Shown here one piece after another: positions 27,238 through 35,949 of a stretch of 64,000 bases of DNA. This DNA comes from a virus. The DNA lies in IMG/VR virus record IMGVR_UViG_3300032240_001151, positions 26,113 to 90,112 of that record. One strand, given 5' to 3'. A program made the position numbers and the translations under genes. Each line of letters begins with the position of its first letter. The first letter of the stretch is position 1. A model generated the notes under the pieces. It was not told the origin of the DNA. It saw only the letters and a program-made list of their open reading frames with translations, and made no database searches.

Positions 27238-27816
27238 ATGTCAGATACAAAATTAAAGAAAGAGTTCAAAGAAAGGGACGTTCAACGTCTCCGAAACATT
27301 ATCACAAAAAAATATGGTAATGCCACTGGAATTCAAGTTGGTTATGAAAAACAAACAGAGGATAGGCTAGAAGGAGATGTGTGGGAAGAAAATGGTAAGA
27401 CATGGACTATAAAAGATGGTCTAAAGCAAACCGTTACTAAACTAGATGAAATAAAAAAGGCAACAAGGATGCCTTTATTATGCCCAAACTGTTCTCAGCC
27501 AATGAAAACATCTTTAGATAAAAGGATGTACCCAATTCATAAAACTTGTTTTAACTGTGTTGTTAGCATAGAAACTAAGTTGAAGATGGAAGGTAAATAC
27601 GAAGATTATGCTAGAAATATGGTTACTAAAAATATAGTAACACACATAGAAGAAGCAGAACAGTTTATAGAAGAGTTTGCTAGGAATACTGTAAAAGAAA
27701 CCTACGTAACTGAACAAGGGGATGTAGAACAGTGGGAAGGGGGTGTAGATAAAGAGAATTTAATAGAAAAATGGAAAGAAGGCCTTAAAGAAATGAAAGA
27801 AAGGCTAGAAAGCTAA
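27238..27816 (+). CDS. Zinc-ribbon phage protein
   Basis: 192 residues. A single zinc ribbon sits in the middle: LLCPNCSQPM at about residue 81 and KTCFNCVVSIE at about 102. It is flanked by helical segments rich in Lys and Glu. The N-terminal region has GNATGIQVGYEKQTEDRLEG, and the C-terminus is a long acidic helix. It may bind nucleic acid or protein. Related proteins occur in environmental T4-like phages without known function. It is the last gene before the next promoter box. Confidence 0.55.
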   Translation: MSDTKLKKEFKERDVQRLRNIITKKYGNATGIQVGYEKQTEDRLEGDVWEENGKTWTIKDGLKQTVTKLDEIKKATRMPLLCPNCSQPMKTSLDKRMYPIHKTCFNCVVSIETKLKMEGKYEDYARNMVTKNIVTHIEEAEQFIEEFARNTVKETYVTEQGDVEQWEGGVDKENLIEKWKEGLKEMKERLES

Positions 27817-27828
27817 ATATTTATACAT
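27815..27828 (+). promoter_or_regulatory. Candidate phage late-type promoter box
   Basis: AAATATTTATACAT begins at the stop codon of the zinc-ribbon gene and ends 14 bases before the ATG at 27843. Confidence 0.4.
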
Positions 27829-27842
27829 ATAAATAAAATAAA

Positions 27843-28475
27843 ATGAAACTCTCTGAAATTTTTAAAGAAGCTTTATTGGAGGCTAAAAAGAAAAAACCGT
27901 CTGCTGGATTGTCAAAAAAAGAAAAATCAGCAGTAGCAAAGAAAGCTAAAGCAGGTAAAGATATAGGTAAAAAAGGAAAAGGATTTGAAAAATTAGCATC
28001 TAAAGCAGCTAAGGAATATGGTTCCAAAGAAAAAGGAGAAAAAGTAGCAGCTGCTGCTATGTGGAAAAACATTAAAAGAGTTAAAGAAGGCGCTGATGGA
28101 GAAGATCATGAAGTTTCTATGGCTAAAAATAGTCTAGAATCTATAATTAAATCTGCTGTAGATCTTGCAAAGAAACTAGGAGATGATGAAAGAAATATCC
28201 CAGGATGGATCCAAGATCATATTACTAATGCTGAAAATTACATAGATCAAGCAGCTCAAGGTTTTCATGAGCTAGGAGGACACGGTGAAGATGAAGAAGG
28301 TGGAGAAGATCAAGGTATGATTGAACCTGTAGATGAAAAAAAACTTACAAAAGCTGAAAAGGCTAAGAAGGAAGATATAATAAAAGCAATGGCTAAGAAA
28401 GGTGGCGGTAAAGATAAAATGGGTCCAAAACAATATGCAATAGCTACTTCACAAGCTATAAAATCTGCGGAATAG
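27843..28475 (+). CDS. Lys-rich candidate internal head protein
   Basis: 210 residues. The leader MKLSEIFKEALLEAKKKKPS is a strong match in style to T4 Alt and IPIII capsid-targeting sequences, with possible cuts F7-K-E9|A10 and L11-L-E13|A14. A highly basic stretch follows (residues 14-80, Lys/Ala/Gly-rich), suited to DNA binding. Then comes a helical module (LGDDERNIPGWIQDHITNAE) widespread in marine T4-like phages, an acidic linker, and a C-terminal KMGPKQYAIATSQAIKS. The likely fate is packaging in the head with DNA. Confidence 0.55.
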   Translation: MKLSEIFKEALLEAKKKKPSAGLSKKEKSAVAKKAKAGKDIGKKGKGFEKLASKAAKEYGSKEKGEKVAAAAMWKNIKRVKEGADGEDHEVSMAKNSLESIIKSAVDLAKKLGDDERNIPGWIQDHITNAENYIDQAAQGFHELGGHGEDEEGGEDQGMIEPVDEKKLTKAEKAKKEDIIKAMAKKGGGKDKMGPKQYAIATSQAIKSAE

Positions 28476-29044
28476 TGAAACTACTAGACATACTAAAAGA
28501 GTTAGCAAAAGAAGAAAGTCCCAAAGTAAAATGTAAAAATTGCGGATGGGAGTGGGAAGTAAGTGAAGGAGGGGAAGATCCTAACATATGTCATAAGTGT
28601 GGAGAGGATATTAGATACCAAGTTATAACTGAAAAGTTATGTCCAAAGGGAAGGGCATATGCTGATAGAAGAATAGCTGCTGGAGAAAAACACTCTGCAT
28701 ATTTAATGGGAAGAGCTGTTCAAGTGTGTAACGGAGGAATAGGAAAAAAGAAAAAAGTAAAAAAAGAAGAAGCGGAAGAGCTAGAAGAGAGTTTACACAG
28801 CTGGTTTAATGAAGAAGAGTGGGTACGTATAGATACGGAAGGAAATATAACAGGTCCTTGTGGATCTATGAAAAAAGGTAAAGCAACTACAAGATGCCTC
28901 CCTAAAGCAAAAGCAGAAAAGTTATCTAAAGCAGAAAGAGCTGCTACAGCAAAAAAGAAAGTGGCAGGGTCAAAAAAAGGAAAACAGTTTGTGTCAAATA
29001 CAAAAAAAGCTAAGGTATCTTTTAAAAATAATAAGAGAAAGTAA
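28475..29044 (+). CDS. Zinc-ribbon and DUF5872-like candidate internal protein
   Basis: 189 residues, starting at GTG directly on the previous stop. The leader MKLLDILKELAKEES resembles the neighbouring capsid-targeting-like leaders. A zinc ribbon follows (VKCKNCGWEWEVSEGG, then ICHKCGEDI). The middle has LCPKGRAYADRRIAAGEKHS. The end reads EWVRIDTEGNITGPCGSMKK, then TTRCLPKAKAEKLSKAER, the pattern I associate with DUF5872. The very basic tail suggests nucleic-acid contact. A packaged, ejected effector is possible. Confidence 0.55.
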   Translation: MKLLDILKELAKEESPKVKCKNCGWEWEVSEGGEDPNICHKCGEDIRYQVITEKLCPKGRAYADRRIAAGEKHSAYLMGRAVQVCNGGIGKKKKVKKEEAEELEESLHSWFNEEEWVRIDTEGNITGPCGSMKKGKATTRCLPKAKAEKLSKAERAATAKKKVAGSKKGKQFVSNTKKAKVSFKNNKRK

Positions 29045-29655
29045 TGAATGGAGAGCTTATAATAGCCATAGTTACGGCTGTAACTACTTCAGTAGTGGGA
29101 CCAATTGTAGTGCATTATGTACAACAGTGGACAGAAAAAAAGAAAAAAGATCCTCTAGCAGAGTCTATTGAAGTCAATCAAATGATAACAAGTAAACTTG
29201 AACAAGTAAAGGTTGATAATAAGTGCGATAGAGTTTGGATGATTCAATTTCATAACGGAGGACATTTTTATCCTACAGGAAAATCAATACAAAAGTTTAG
29301 TATTGTATATGAAATATCTACAACTAATATCGTACAATGCCAAGGGCAGTTTCAGAATATACCGGTTAGTCTTTTTAGTAAATCTATAAATGCATTACAT
29401 AAGGGAAGCACTATATCAATACCAGATACTTCTATAGCTGATAAACAATTTGAAGGATTTACATCAGTAGTTCCTACAGCTAATGTAAAAAGTACTTATG
29501 TATTCCCTCTTTATAATATTAAAAATGAGTTTATAGCTATAGTAGGTATAGATTATACCGAAAAGAAAAAAGAGCTAAATGAAAAACAATTAGTAGATAT
29601 AGATTTAGAGTTATCAACTATAGGTGGAGTACTGCATAATTATTTAACTGTATGA
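29044..29655 (+). CDS. Membrane-anchored GAF-like domain protein
   Basis: 203 residues. Residues about 4-24 (IIAIVTAVTTSVVGPIVVHY) form one transmembrane helix, followed by a Lys-rich turn. Residues 45-200 look like a GAF fold: RVWMIQFHNGGHFYPTG, FPLYNIKNEFIAIVGIDY, and a final helix. GAF domains bind small ligands or dimerise; no catalytic domain follows. It is coupled by overlaps to both neighbours. A membrane sensor in a phage head-gene cluster is unusual. The ligand and function are unknown. Confidence 0.6.
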   Translation: MNGELIIAIVTAVTTSVVGPIVVHYVQQWTEKKKKDPLAESIEVNQMITSKLEQVKVDNKCDRVWMIQFHNGGHFYPTGKSIQKFSIVYEISTTNIVQCQGQFQNIPVSLFSKSINALHKGSTISIPDTSIADKQFEGFTSVVPTANVKSTYVFPLYNIKNEFIAIVGIDYTEKKKELNEKQLVDIDLELSTIGGVLHNYLTV

Positions 29656-29918
29656 TAAAGATAGTAGATTTACTAAAAGAAGAGTATGGGGGCGGTGAGT
29701 ATGTACTACCGAACAACCATAAAGCTGGCATGAAAGTTCCTAAGGGAGGGGCTTGCTGTGCTAATTGTCTATATTGGCATGAGGGTACAGAAAAAGAACC
29801 TGGTCACTGCGGTAACGAACTTTATGAAAAATGGAGTGGTAAAAAAACAATACCACAAGATCCTTTAGAATATTGTACTGATTGGTGGGAACCAAAGAAA
29901 GCACAAAAGGCCAAGTAG
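29652..29918 (+). CDS. Small Cys-rich protein, possible metal or Fe-S binder
   Basis: 88 residues. It opens with MIKIVDLLKEEYGGG, another capsid-targeting-like leader. Four to five cysteines follow in CCANCLYWHEGTEKEPGHCG and EYCTDWWEP, a spacing reminiscent of high-potential iron-sulfur-like or zinc-knuckle phage proteins. The C-terminus is basic. The start overlaps the preceding stop (ATGA). I recognise the pattern from environmental phages, where it is unannotated. Confidence 0.5.
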   Translation: MIKIVDLLKEEYGGGEYVLPNNHKAGMKVPKGGACCANCLYWHEGTEKEPGHCGNELYEKWSGKKTIPQDPLEYCTDWWEPKKAQKAK

Positions 29919-29921
29919 GTA

Positions 29922-29934
29922 GATATTTATATAC
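29922..29934 (+). promoter_or_regulatory. ATATTTATA box abutting a start codon
   Basis: GATATTTATATAC ends directly at the ATG at 29935. If this is a promoter, transcription would begin inside the annotated gene, so either the true start is further in or the box has another role here. Confidence 0.3.
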
Positions 29935-30501
29935 ATGAAACTCAATTATTATCAAATATTTAGGGATAGATTAGTTGAAGAAGCTGAGATTACTCCTGTA
30001 AAAACAGAGTCAAATCTAGAAAAGATACTATCTAAGTCCCCTAAAGTGACATCTGTATTGTTAAAACTTTTGACAACTCAAAAAAGTAAGAACGATACAT
30101 CCCTAGATCAAATAAGGGATACAGTATCGGATATAAGATGTATAGCATATAAACCTACTACTTTTAGAGTCGTAATACCTAATGGCAATTATTTTGATAT
30201 AAAATATGATCCAACACCAGTAGAATTAAACTACGCAGAGGATTTTAATCCAGCAGACTCTTTTCAAGTGTTGGTAAGCGGTAAAAAATACAGCATAGCC
30301 AATAAGTCAGAATATGAACAAGCTTTAGATTACATTAACATTCTTTTAAAGACTAAGCCAATAGCCAAGGAACCAGAACCAGGAGAAACACCAGCCCCAG
30401 CTGGAGAAACACCTCCTGAAGGCGAAACTCCCCCAGAAGGAGAAGCCCCAGCCGGTGAAACCCCTCCTGAAGAAGAAACCCCAAAAGAACCCGAAGCATA
30501 A
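29935..30501 (+). CDS. Unknown protein with leader and Pro/Glu/Gly-rich tail
   Basis: 188 residues. The leader MKLNYYQIFRDRLVEEAE again has the short amphipathic form with Glu/Ala near residue 16. Residues 20-140 form a mixed alpha/beta domain (TSVLLKLLTTQKSKN, TTFRVVIPNGNYFDIKYDP). The last 45 residues are a low-complexity acidic tail of GETPPEGE-type repeats. The tail might be a flexible linker or interaction region. The next gene overlaps by one base. Confidence 0.45.
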   Translation: MKLNYYQIFRDRLVEEAEITPVKTESNLEKILSKSPKVTSVLLKLLTTQKSKNDTSLDQIRDTVSDIRCIAYKPTTFRVVIPNGNYFDIKYDPTPVELNYAEDFNPADSFQVLVSGKKYSIANKSEYEQALDYINILLKTKPIAKEPEPGETPAPAGETPPEGETPPEGEAPAGETPPEEETPKEPEA

Positions 30502-30932
30502 TGGACTTAAAATATCAAAATATTAATCAAGACGTACAAGTATCTGGACAAAACATTGTTCCCTATTTACTTAATTTAGCCGAGTATATTCAGAATTCTG
30601 GTATTAAAATAATGCCGTATCCTAAAGTTATAGTATCTTCAAATACAGAATATGCCACTGATCCTTTTGGTAAAACAGCTTACTACGACCCATCTCAAAA
30701 ATCAGTAACCCTATTTGTAGCTGGTAGACATATAAAAGATGTACTAAGAAGCTATGCACACGAGTTGATACACCACAATCAGAATCTTTCTGGTATGTTT
30801 GATCAAAGCCATATGAGTGCATTATCAGATCCTAGATACGCAGAAAAAGATAAACATCTTTTAAATATGGAAAAAGATGCTTACCTTAGAGGTAACATAG
30901 TATTTAGATTTTGGGAAGATTCAATAAAATAA
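30501..30932 (+). CDS. Putative zinc metallopeptidase (HExxH)
   Basis: 143 residues. The zincin motif H87-E-L-I-H91 lies in RSYAHELIHHNQNLSG, after TLFVAGRHIKDVLRSYAHEL. Compact proteins with this arrangement (YYDP, strand, GRH, AHExxHH) are common and unannotated in T4-like environmental phages. The third zinc ligand would be downstream, possibly Glu or His near KHLLNMEKDAYLRGN. The substrate is unknown; virion protein maturation or host wall access are options. It is co-transcribed with the candidate internal proteins and ends just before the lysis-type pair. Confidence 0.6.
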   Translation: MDLKYQNINQDVQVSGQNIVPYLLNLAEYIQNSGIKIMPYPKVIVSSNTEYATDPFGKTAYYDPSQKSVTLFVAGRHIKDVLRSYAHELIHHNQNLSGMFDQSHMSALSDPRYAEKDKHLLNMEKDAYLRGNIVFRFWEDSIK

Positions 30933-30933
30933 T

Positions 30934-31272
30934 ATGAAAAAAATTATTATAGCAGCGCTAATAGTATTAGGAGCCTTTTTAGTATTTCATGAGTATAAAG
31001 GTCATAATATTGAAGGATCTCAAAAAATAATAGATAGTTTAAATGCAAAAATAAAAATAAAAGAAGATTCTATTGTTGTATTTCAAAATCAAATTAGTAT
31101 ATTTGCATCTAAGGTAGCTGTAGCTGAAGAGAAAATAAAAGATAATCAGAGTAAAGTAAAAAAAATATATCAAACTTATGAAGTACAAATTCAGACTATT
31201 GATAGCTATGATGTTTCTGAGCTTGAGCAGTTTTTCTCAGACAGATATAAAGATACAGAAAGTATTAAATAG
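30934..31272 (+). CDS. Rz-like inner-membrane spanin candidate
   Basis: 112 residues. Residues 3-20 (KIIIAALIVLGAFLVFHE) are a signal-anchor helix with positive N-terminus. The rest is a Lys/Glu-rich coiled coil (SQKIIDSLNAKIKIKEDSIV onward), giving the N-in, C-out topology of i-spanins. The gene's end overlaps the next gene in another frame by 95 bases, as Rz1 nests in Rz. Spanins fuse or disrupt the outer membrane in the last lysis step. The assignment rests on topology and overlap, not on sequence family. Confidence 0.55.
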   Translation: MKKIIIAALIVLGAFLVFHEYKGHNIEGSQKIIDSLNAKIKIKEDSIVVFQNQISIFASKVAVAEEKIKDNQSKVKKIYQTYEVQIQTIDSYDVSELEQFFSDRYKDTESIK

Positions 31273-31597
31273 TGATAGCATAAAGCTACATAAAGATATA
31301 GCTAAGAAAATAGTAAAAGATCTTATGTACTTAGACGTTCTTAAACAAGAACGTATTTTTCTTTTAGAGAATATAGATACTTTAAATAAAGAGAAGGATT
31401 ATAAAGACTCTATAATAAAGTATAAAGACTATCAAATAAAAGAATATAAGTATATTATAGACATAGATGCATTAAAAGAAGCAAGATACAGATCAACTGT
31501 GACTGTTCTTAATAACAAATTAAAAAAAGAAAAACTTGCCAGTAAAATATCTTTTGGGTTAATCGCAATAGCGGTAGGTTTTATACTCATAAAATGA
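31178..31597 (+). CDS. Rz1-like partner with signal peptide and C-terminal membrane helix
   Basis: 139 residues, starting inside the preceding gene in another frame. The N-terminus MKYKFRLLIAMMFLSLSSFS followed by Gln is a clear Sec signal peptide with the FSQ ending typical of Bacteroidota. There is no lipobox Cys, so it is not a classical Rz1 lipoprotein. A periplasmic coiled coil follows (DIDALKEARYRSTVTVL nearby), and residues about 121-138 (KISFGLIAIAVGFILI) form a C-terminal transmembrane helix. It could be an unusual spanin partner or another lysis factor. Confidence 0.6.
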   Translation: MKYKFRLLIAMMFLSLSSFSQTDIKIQKVLNSDSIKLHKDIAKKIVKDLMYLDVLKQERIFLLENIDTLNKEKDYKDSIIKYKDYQIKEYKYIIDIDALKEARYRSTVTVLNNKLKKEKLASKISFGLIAIAVGFILIK

Positions 31598-31598
31598 T

Positions 31599-33179
31599 AT
31601 GTCTGAAGAAAAATCTATAAAAGAGATAATTCGAGAAGAGTATCTCAAGTGTGCTAATGATCCAATATACTTCCTAAAAAAGTTTGTTTACATACAGACT
31701 AGTGAAGGTAGAATGTTATTCAATCCTTATGTATTCCAAGAAAAGTTATTATTTCTTCTTAATAAACACGATAGGACACTTATCCTCAAGTCAAGACAGC
31801 TTGGTATCACTACTCTTACTGCTGCATACGCTTTATGGTTAATGATCTTCAAAAAAGATCAATCTATATTAGCATTAGCCCCTACACAAGAAAAAGCTCG
31901 TAACATTGTAGATAAAGTAAGATTTGCTTACGCAAACTTACCTAGCTGGATTAAAGTGCAGTCTGTAGAGGATAATAAGCTAAGTCTTATACTTGCTAAC
32001 GGGTCTAAGATAAAAGCAGCTTCTGGAGCTTCGGAAAGTGCTAGGGGATACACTGCAAACGTATTAGTATTAGACGAAGCTGCCTTTATAGAAAATGCAG
32101 AAGATTTATGGGGATCTGCACAACAAACTCTTGCGACTGGAGGTAGAGCTATAGTATTATCTACTCCTAATGGAGTTGGTCAATGGTTTCATCAACAATG
32201 GGTAGGCGCTGAATCTGAAGATAATAATTTTGTACCAGTAAGACTTCCTTGGAATGTCCACCCCGACAGAAATCAAAAATGGAGAGAAGATCAAGATAAA
32301 GAACTTGGTAAGAGGATGGCATCACAGGAGTGTGATTGTAACTTTATTTCCTCTGGAGATACGTATTTTGAGCCGGAAGACTTGGAATACTATACCGAAA
32401 GGACTAGAGATGCTATAGAACAAAGAGGTCCCCATAAAGATTATTGGATATGGGAATACCCAGACCCAAACAGGAATTACATGGTAATAGTGGACACAGC
32501 TAAAGGAGACGGTTCCGATTCATCTGTAATACAAGTAATAGATGTATTCACTGGATCACAAGTAGCTGAGTATAGAGGGGACATGGATACAAAAAGCCTA
32601 TCTAAATTTGCTGTGGCTATAGCTACGGAGTATAACAGTGCTTTGTTGATTGTAGAGAATACAGGACTAGGTCATGCAACCACTTCTGATATACTAGAAT
32701 TGAATTATAGTAATATATACTATTCCCCCAAAGGAGATACTTTAAACGTATCACAGTACATTACTCAGATGTATGACTATGATACTAGTAGAATGACTCC
32801 AGGATTCACCACGTCTACTAAAACTAGACCAGAAGTATTACTGGCATTTAAGCAGTATGTGAGAGATCATAGCATATCCATAAATTCTAGGAGGCTACTA
32901 TCAGAAATGTCTACATTTATATGGAAGAATAGTAAACCACAAGCCCAATCAGGGTATCATGATGACTGTGTAATGGCATACGCTATAGGAATGTTTCTAA
33001 GAGACAGTGCAATCCACTATAAAAATAGAGGTATAGACATGCAAAGGGCGTTATTAAATAACATAACTAAGAGGTCTGGAATAGGACAAAATAATGCACC
33101 AAACCAAAGTCAATTTGACAATCCTTATAATATGAATGTAAATGGCCAGCAAGAAGATATAACCTGGTTAATACGTTAA
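31599..33179 (+). CDS. Terminase large subunit, T4 gp17-like
   Basis: 526 residues, the DNA-packaging motor and headful nuclease. The ATPase domain has a Walker A-type SRQLGITT (65-72) where T4 has SRQLGKTT, with Lys64 directly before it that may take over the Lys role. It also has Walker B VLVLDEAAFI and the coupling motif STPNG. The nuclease domain shows VDTAKGDGSDSS, LLIVENTG and GYHDDCVMAY, supplying the metal-binding acids. It is shorter than T4 gp17 (610). No small terminase subunit is recognised nearby. It precedes the portal gene, as expected. Confidence 0.93.
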   Translation: MSEEKSIKEIIREEYLKCANDPIYFLKKFVYIQTSEGRMLFNPYVFQEKLLFLLNKHDRTLILKSRQLGITTLTAAYALWLMIFKKDQSILALAPTQEKARNIVDKVRFAYANLPSWIKVQSVEDNKLSLILANGSKIKAASGASESARGYTANVLVLDEAAFIENAEDLWGSAQQTLATGGRAIVLSTPNGVGQWFHQQWVGAESEDNNFVPVRLPWNVHPDRNQKWREDQDKELGKRMASQECDCNFISSGDTYFEPEDLEYYTERTRDAIEQRGPHKDYWIWEYPDPNRNYMVIVDTAKGDGSDSSVIQVIDVFTGSQVAEYRGDMDTKSLSKFAVAIATEYNSALLIVENTGLGHATTSDILELNYSNIYYSPKGDTLNVSQYITQMYDYDTSRMTPGFTTSTKTRPEVLLAFKQYVRDHSISINSRRLLSEMSTFIWKNSKPQAQSGYHDDCVMAYAIGMFLRDSAIHYKNRGIDMQRALLNNITKRSGIGQNNAPNQSQFDNPYNMNVNGQQEDITWLIR

Positions 33180-33184
33180 TATTT

Positions 33185-33200
33185 GATATTTATATATAAT
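33185..33200 (+). promoter_or_regulatory. Candidate phage late-type promoter box
   Basis: GATATTTATATATAAT lies 23 bases before the portal start, in a short noncoding gap. It is one of the best matches to the recurring box. Confidence 0.45.
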
Positions 33201-33223
33201 AAAATCATAAATTTTTAATAATT

Positions 33224-35080
33224 ATGCCGGTAGATAAGTCACTTTTTCCTCGTTTAAAACGTTTATTCTCCACTGACGTTGTTGTAAGGAATGTTGGAGG
33301 TAAGCAACTGCGTGTAATGGACGTGGAGAGGATTCAATCTTTTGGCCAATTACAGACCAATTCTTTAGTAGACAGGTTCACAAGGCTACATAAAGCCGGG
33401 CAAAGAATGCAGTTTAACCCAACGTTAAACTACCAGACTTTAAGGTTACAATTATATGCTGATTACGAGGCAATGGATACAGATGGTCTAGTAGCTTCAG
33501 TTTTGGATATACTTTGCGAGGAGGCTACACTGAAAGGAGATACAAACGAAGTATTAAAAATAAGGAGTTCAAACGAAAATATTCAAAAAATTCTATATAA
33601 TCTATTTTATCAGGTATTAAACATAGAGTTTAATTTACCTATGTGGATTAGGTCTATGTGTAAATACGGAGATTTCTTTTTGAAATTAGACATTGCTGAA
33701 AAGTTTGGAGTATACAGTGTAAGACCGCTATCTGTATACGATATGATCCGTGAAGAAGGGCAGGATCCAAATAATCCTTCCTATATTAAGTTTGTTTATG
33801 ATCCTGTAGCTGTAGCTGGTGGAACTACTGCTACTAAAAATAAAGAATCTTTTGAGAATTTTGAAATAGCCCACTTTAGACTGTTAACTGACACTAACTA
33901 TCTCCCCTTTGGTAGATCATATATAGAACCAGCTAGGAAATACTTTAAACAGTATATTCTTATGATGGATGCAATGTTATTGCATAGGATTATGAGGGCT
34001 CCTGAAAAGAGGGTATTCTATATAAATGTGGGTAACATTCCTCCTAATGAAGTAAACGCTTTTGTACAACAGACTATAAACGGTATGAAAAAAACTCCGT
34101 TTGTAGATCAACAAACAGGTGATTATAACTTGAAGTTCAATGTACAAAACATGTTGGAGGACTTCTATATTCCTGTTAGACCTGGAGACAATACCACTAA
34201 GATAGACACTACAAAAGGTCTAGAATATGCAGGTATAGAAGACGTTGAGTTTTTAAGAGATCTTATGTTAGGTTCTATGAAAGTACCTAAATCTTTCTTG
34301 AACTATTCAGATGAACTTAACGGCAAATCAACCATCAGTGCTCTAGACGTAAGGTTTAGCCGTACAGTAGAAAGAATACAAAGAATTATTATTAGCGAGT
34401 TAGAAAAGATAGCAATTATACATTTGTATGTTCAGGGCTTTGAAGACGCGGATCTTCTTAATTTTAGTCTTGAATTAAACAACCCTTCTATAATCTATGA
34501 ACAAGAAAAGATAGCCCTCCTTAAAGAGAAGGTAGATCTTGCTGGAAATATTATGGATAAGAAGTTGTTTTCTTCTGATTGGATTGGAGATAAGATATTC
34601 CAAATGTCTGAAGATCAAATTAATGAACAAAGAGATCTTATTGCTGAAGATGTTAAGAGAACATTTAGATACAATCAGATTGAGAATGAAGGAAATGATC
34701 CTTCTATATCTGGAGAATCTTACGGTACTCCTCATGATCTTGCCTCTGTGTATTCAGATGGGGGAAAGGAAAACCCTAACTTAGACGTACCAGATGAGTA
34801 CGATGAATTTGAAAAAAATCCAGTAGGAAGACCAAAAGAGAAAGCCTCTATATTTAAAACTGATAAGTCGGCTTTTGGAAGGGATCCACTAGGTTCTAAA
34901 GGTATGAAACCAAGCACTCCTTTGGACAAAACTAGGACAGATAAGGTCAAACCATTTGCAATGGAATCGGCTCTAAAAGGACTAGAAGGTAAAAGAAAAA
35001 AGAAAATTGTTCTGTACGAACAAAAAGATCAAGAATCTGGTCTTTTAGATGAAAGTAACCTTATTAATCACGACATTTAG
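33224..35080 (+). CDS. Portal protein, T4 gp20-like
   Basis: 618 residues. It forms the dodecameric channel at the head vertex that docks terminase and neck. Family signatures include LQLYADYEAMDTDGLVASVL (the conserved Y-x-x-M-D-x-D-x-x-x-x-A-L-D region), MWIRSMCKYGDFFLKLD, HFRLLTDTNYLPFGRSYIEP, and RIMRAPEKRVFYINVGNIPP. The last 130 residues are charged and probably disordered (GRPKEKASIFKTDKSAFGRD). Its length is near T4's 524 plus this tail. Placement between terminase and prohead genes matches T4-like synteny. Confidence 0.93.
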   Translation: MPVDKSLFPRLKRLFSTDVVVRNVGGKQLRVMDVERIQSFGQLQTNSLVDRFTRLHKAGQRMQFNPTLNYQTLRLQLYADYEAMDTDGLVASVLDILCEEATLKGDTNEVLKIRSSNENIQKILYNLFYQVLNIEFNLPMWIRSMCKYGDFFLKLDIAEKFGVYSVRPLSVYDMIREEGQDPNNPSYIKFVYDPVAVAGGTTATKNKESFENFEIAHFRLLTDTNYLPFGRSYIEPARKYFKQYILMMDAMLLHRIMRAPEKRVFYINVGNIPPNEVNAFVQQTINGMKKTPFVDQQTGDYNLKFNVQNMLEDFYIPVRPGDNTTKIDTTKGLEYAGIEDVEFLRDLMLGSMKVPKSFLNYSDELNGKSTISALDVRFSRTVERIQRIIISELEKIAIIHLYVQGFEDADLLNFSLELNNPSIIYEQEKIALLKEKVDLAGNIMDKKLFSSDWIGDKIFQMSEDQINEQRDLIAEDVKRTFRYNQIENEGNDPSISGESYGTPHDLASVYSDGGKENPNLDVPDEYDEFEKNPVGRPKEKASIFKTDKSAFGRDPLGSKGMKPSTPLDKTRTDKVKPFAMESALKGLEGKRKKKIVLYEQKDQESGLLDESNLINHDI

Positions 35081-35081
35081 T

Positions 35082-35095
35082 AATATTTATAGAAG
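35082..35095 (+). promoter_or_regulatory. Candidate phage late-type promoter box
   Basis: AATATTTATAGAAG starts just after the portal stop and ends 11 bases before the next ATG. Its core TATTTATA matches the recurring box. Confidence 0.4.
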
Positions 35096-35106
35096 ATCAA
35101 TTTACA

Positions 35107-35949
35107 ATGAAGCTTAAACATAATAAACTTCGGAATACCGGCCTTTTGTTTGAATTGCTTGTTAGGCAAATCACTAGTGATACGCTTAATAATAAAGAAT
35201 CAAAAGCCGTTGATATTTTGAAAAACAACTTTAACAATAACGCTATTGCTAAGGAGTATAAGATATACAAGGCTCTTTTGAACAACAAAAACCTATCCGA
35301 AGCAAAAGCCAATATTGTTATTGAATCCTCTATAGAGGCACATAAAAAGTTGAATAAGAGCTTGTTAAATAGCCAAAAGTACAAGTTAATATCTCAAATT
35401 AAGGAGAACTATGACATTGAAGAGTTCTTTAAATCTAAGATAGAGAACTATAAAACCTTGGCTTCTGTGTACATGTTGTTTGAAATGTACCAGTCTGATA
35501 GCATAGATCCTCAAAATGAAGTAAAATATAAGTTTTCCATAATGGAAGACATATGTGCAGGTACTAAAGAGACTAAAAAAGACCCTGTATTAGAGGAGTA
35601 TGAGACTTTTGATAAAGGTACCAAAGCTTTAGTTTACAAATTAATGGTACAAAAATTCAATGAAAAGTACAGTGAGTTTAATAAAAATCAAAAAAAGCTA
35701 TTAAAAGAGTATATAAACAGCATAACAACTCCGGAAACTTTTAAGGAGTATGTAAACGAAGAATTTGACAGGCTTAAAAACAAACTAAGCACTTTGTCTA
35801 AAAAAGTAAATGACGAAGTAAGAAAAATAAAAATTCAAGAGGTTATAAATATAATAAAGCCGGTGTCCCAGCATAAACAAGTTTGTGATTTGGACTTAGA
35901 AAATCTATTACATTATTACGAATTGGAAAAAGAATTAGAAAATGTCTAA
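35107..35949 (+). CDS. Conserved helical protein of the prohead gene block
   Basis: 280 residues, nearly all helix, Lys/Asn/Glu-rich. The N-terminus KLRNTGLLFELLVRQITSDT is a conserved signature I recall from T4-like phages of marine bacteria, where it also lies next to the portal gene. It occupies the place of T4 prohead-core genes 67 and 68, so a scaffold-core or head-assembly role is likely. No catalytic motif is visible. The next gene starts eight bases before its end. Confidence 0.55.
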   Translation: MKLKHNKLRNTGLLFELLVRQITSDTLNNKESKAVDILKNNFNNNAIAKEYKIYKALLNNKNLSEAKANIVIESSIEAHKKLNKSLLNSQKYKLISQIKENYDIEEFFKSKIENYKTLASVYMLFEMYQSDSIDPQNEVKYKFSIMEDICAGTKETKKDPVLEEYETFDKGTKALVYKLMVQKFNEKYSEFNKNQKKLLKEYINSITTPETFKEYVNEEFDRLKNKLSTLSKKVNDEVRKIKIQEVINIIKPVSQHKQVCDLDLENLLHYYELEKELENV

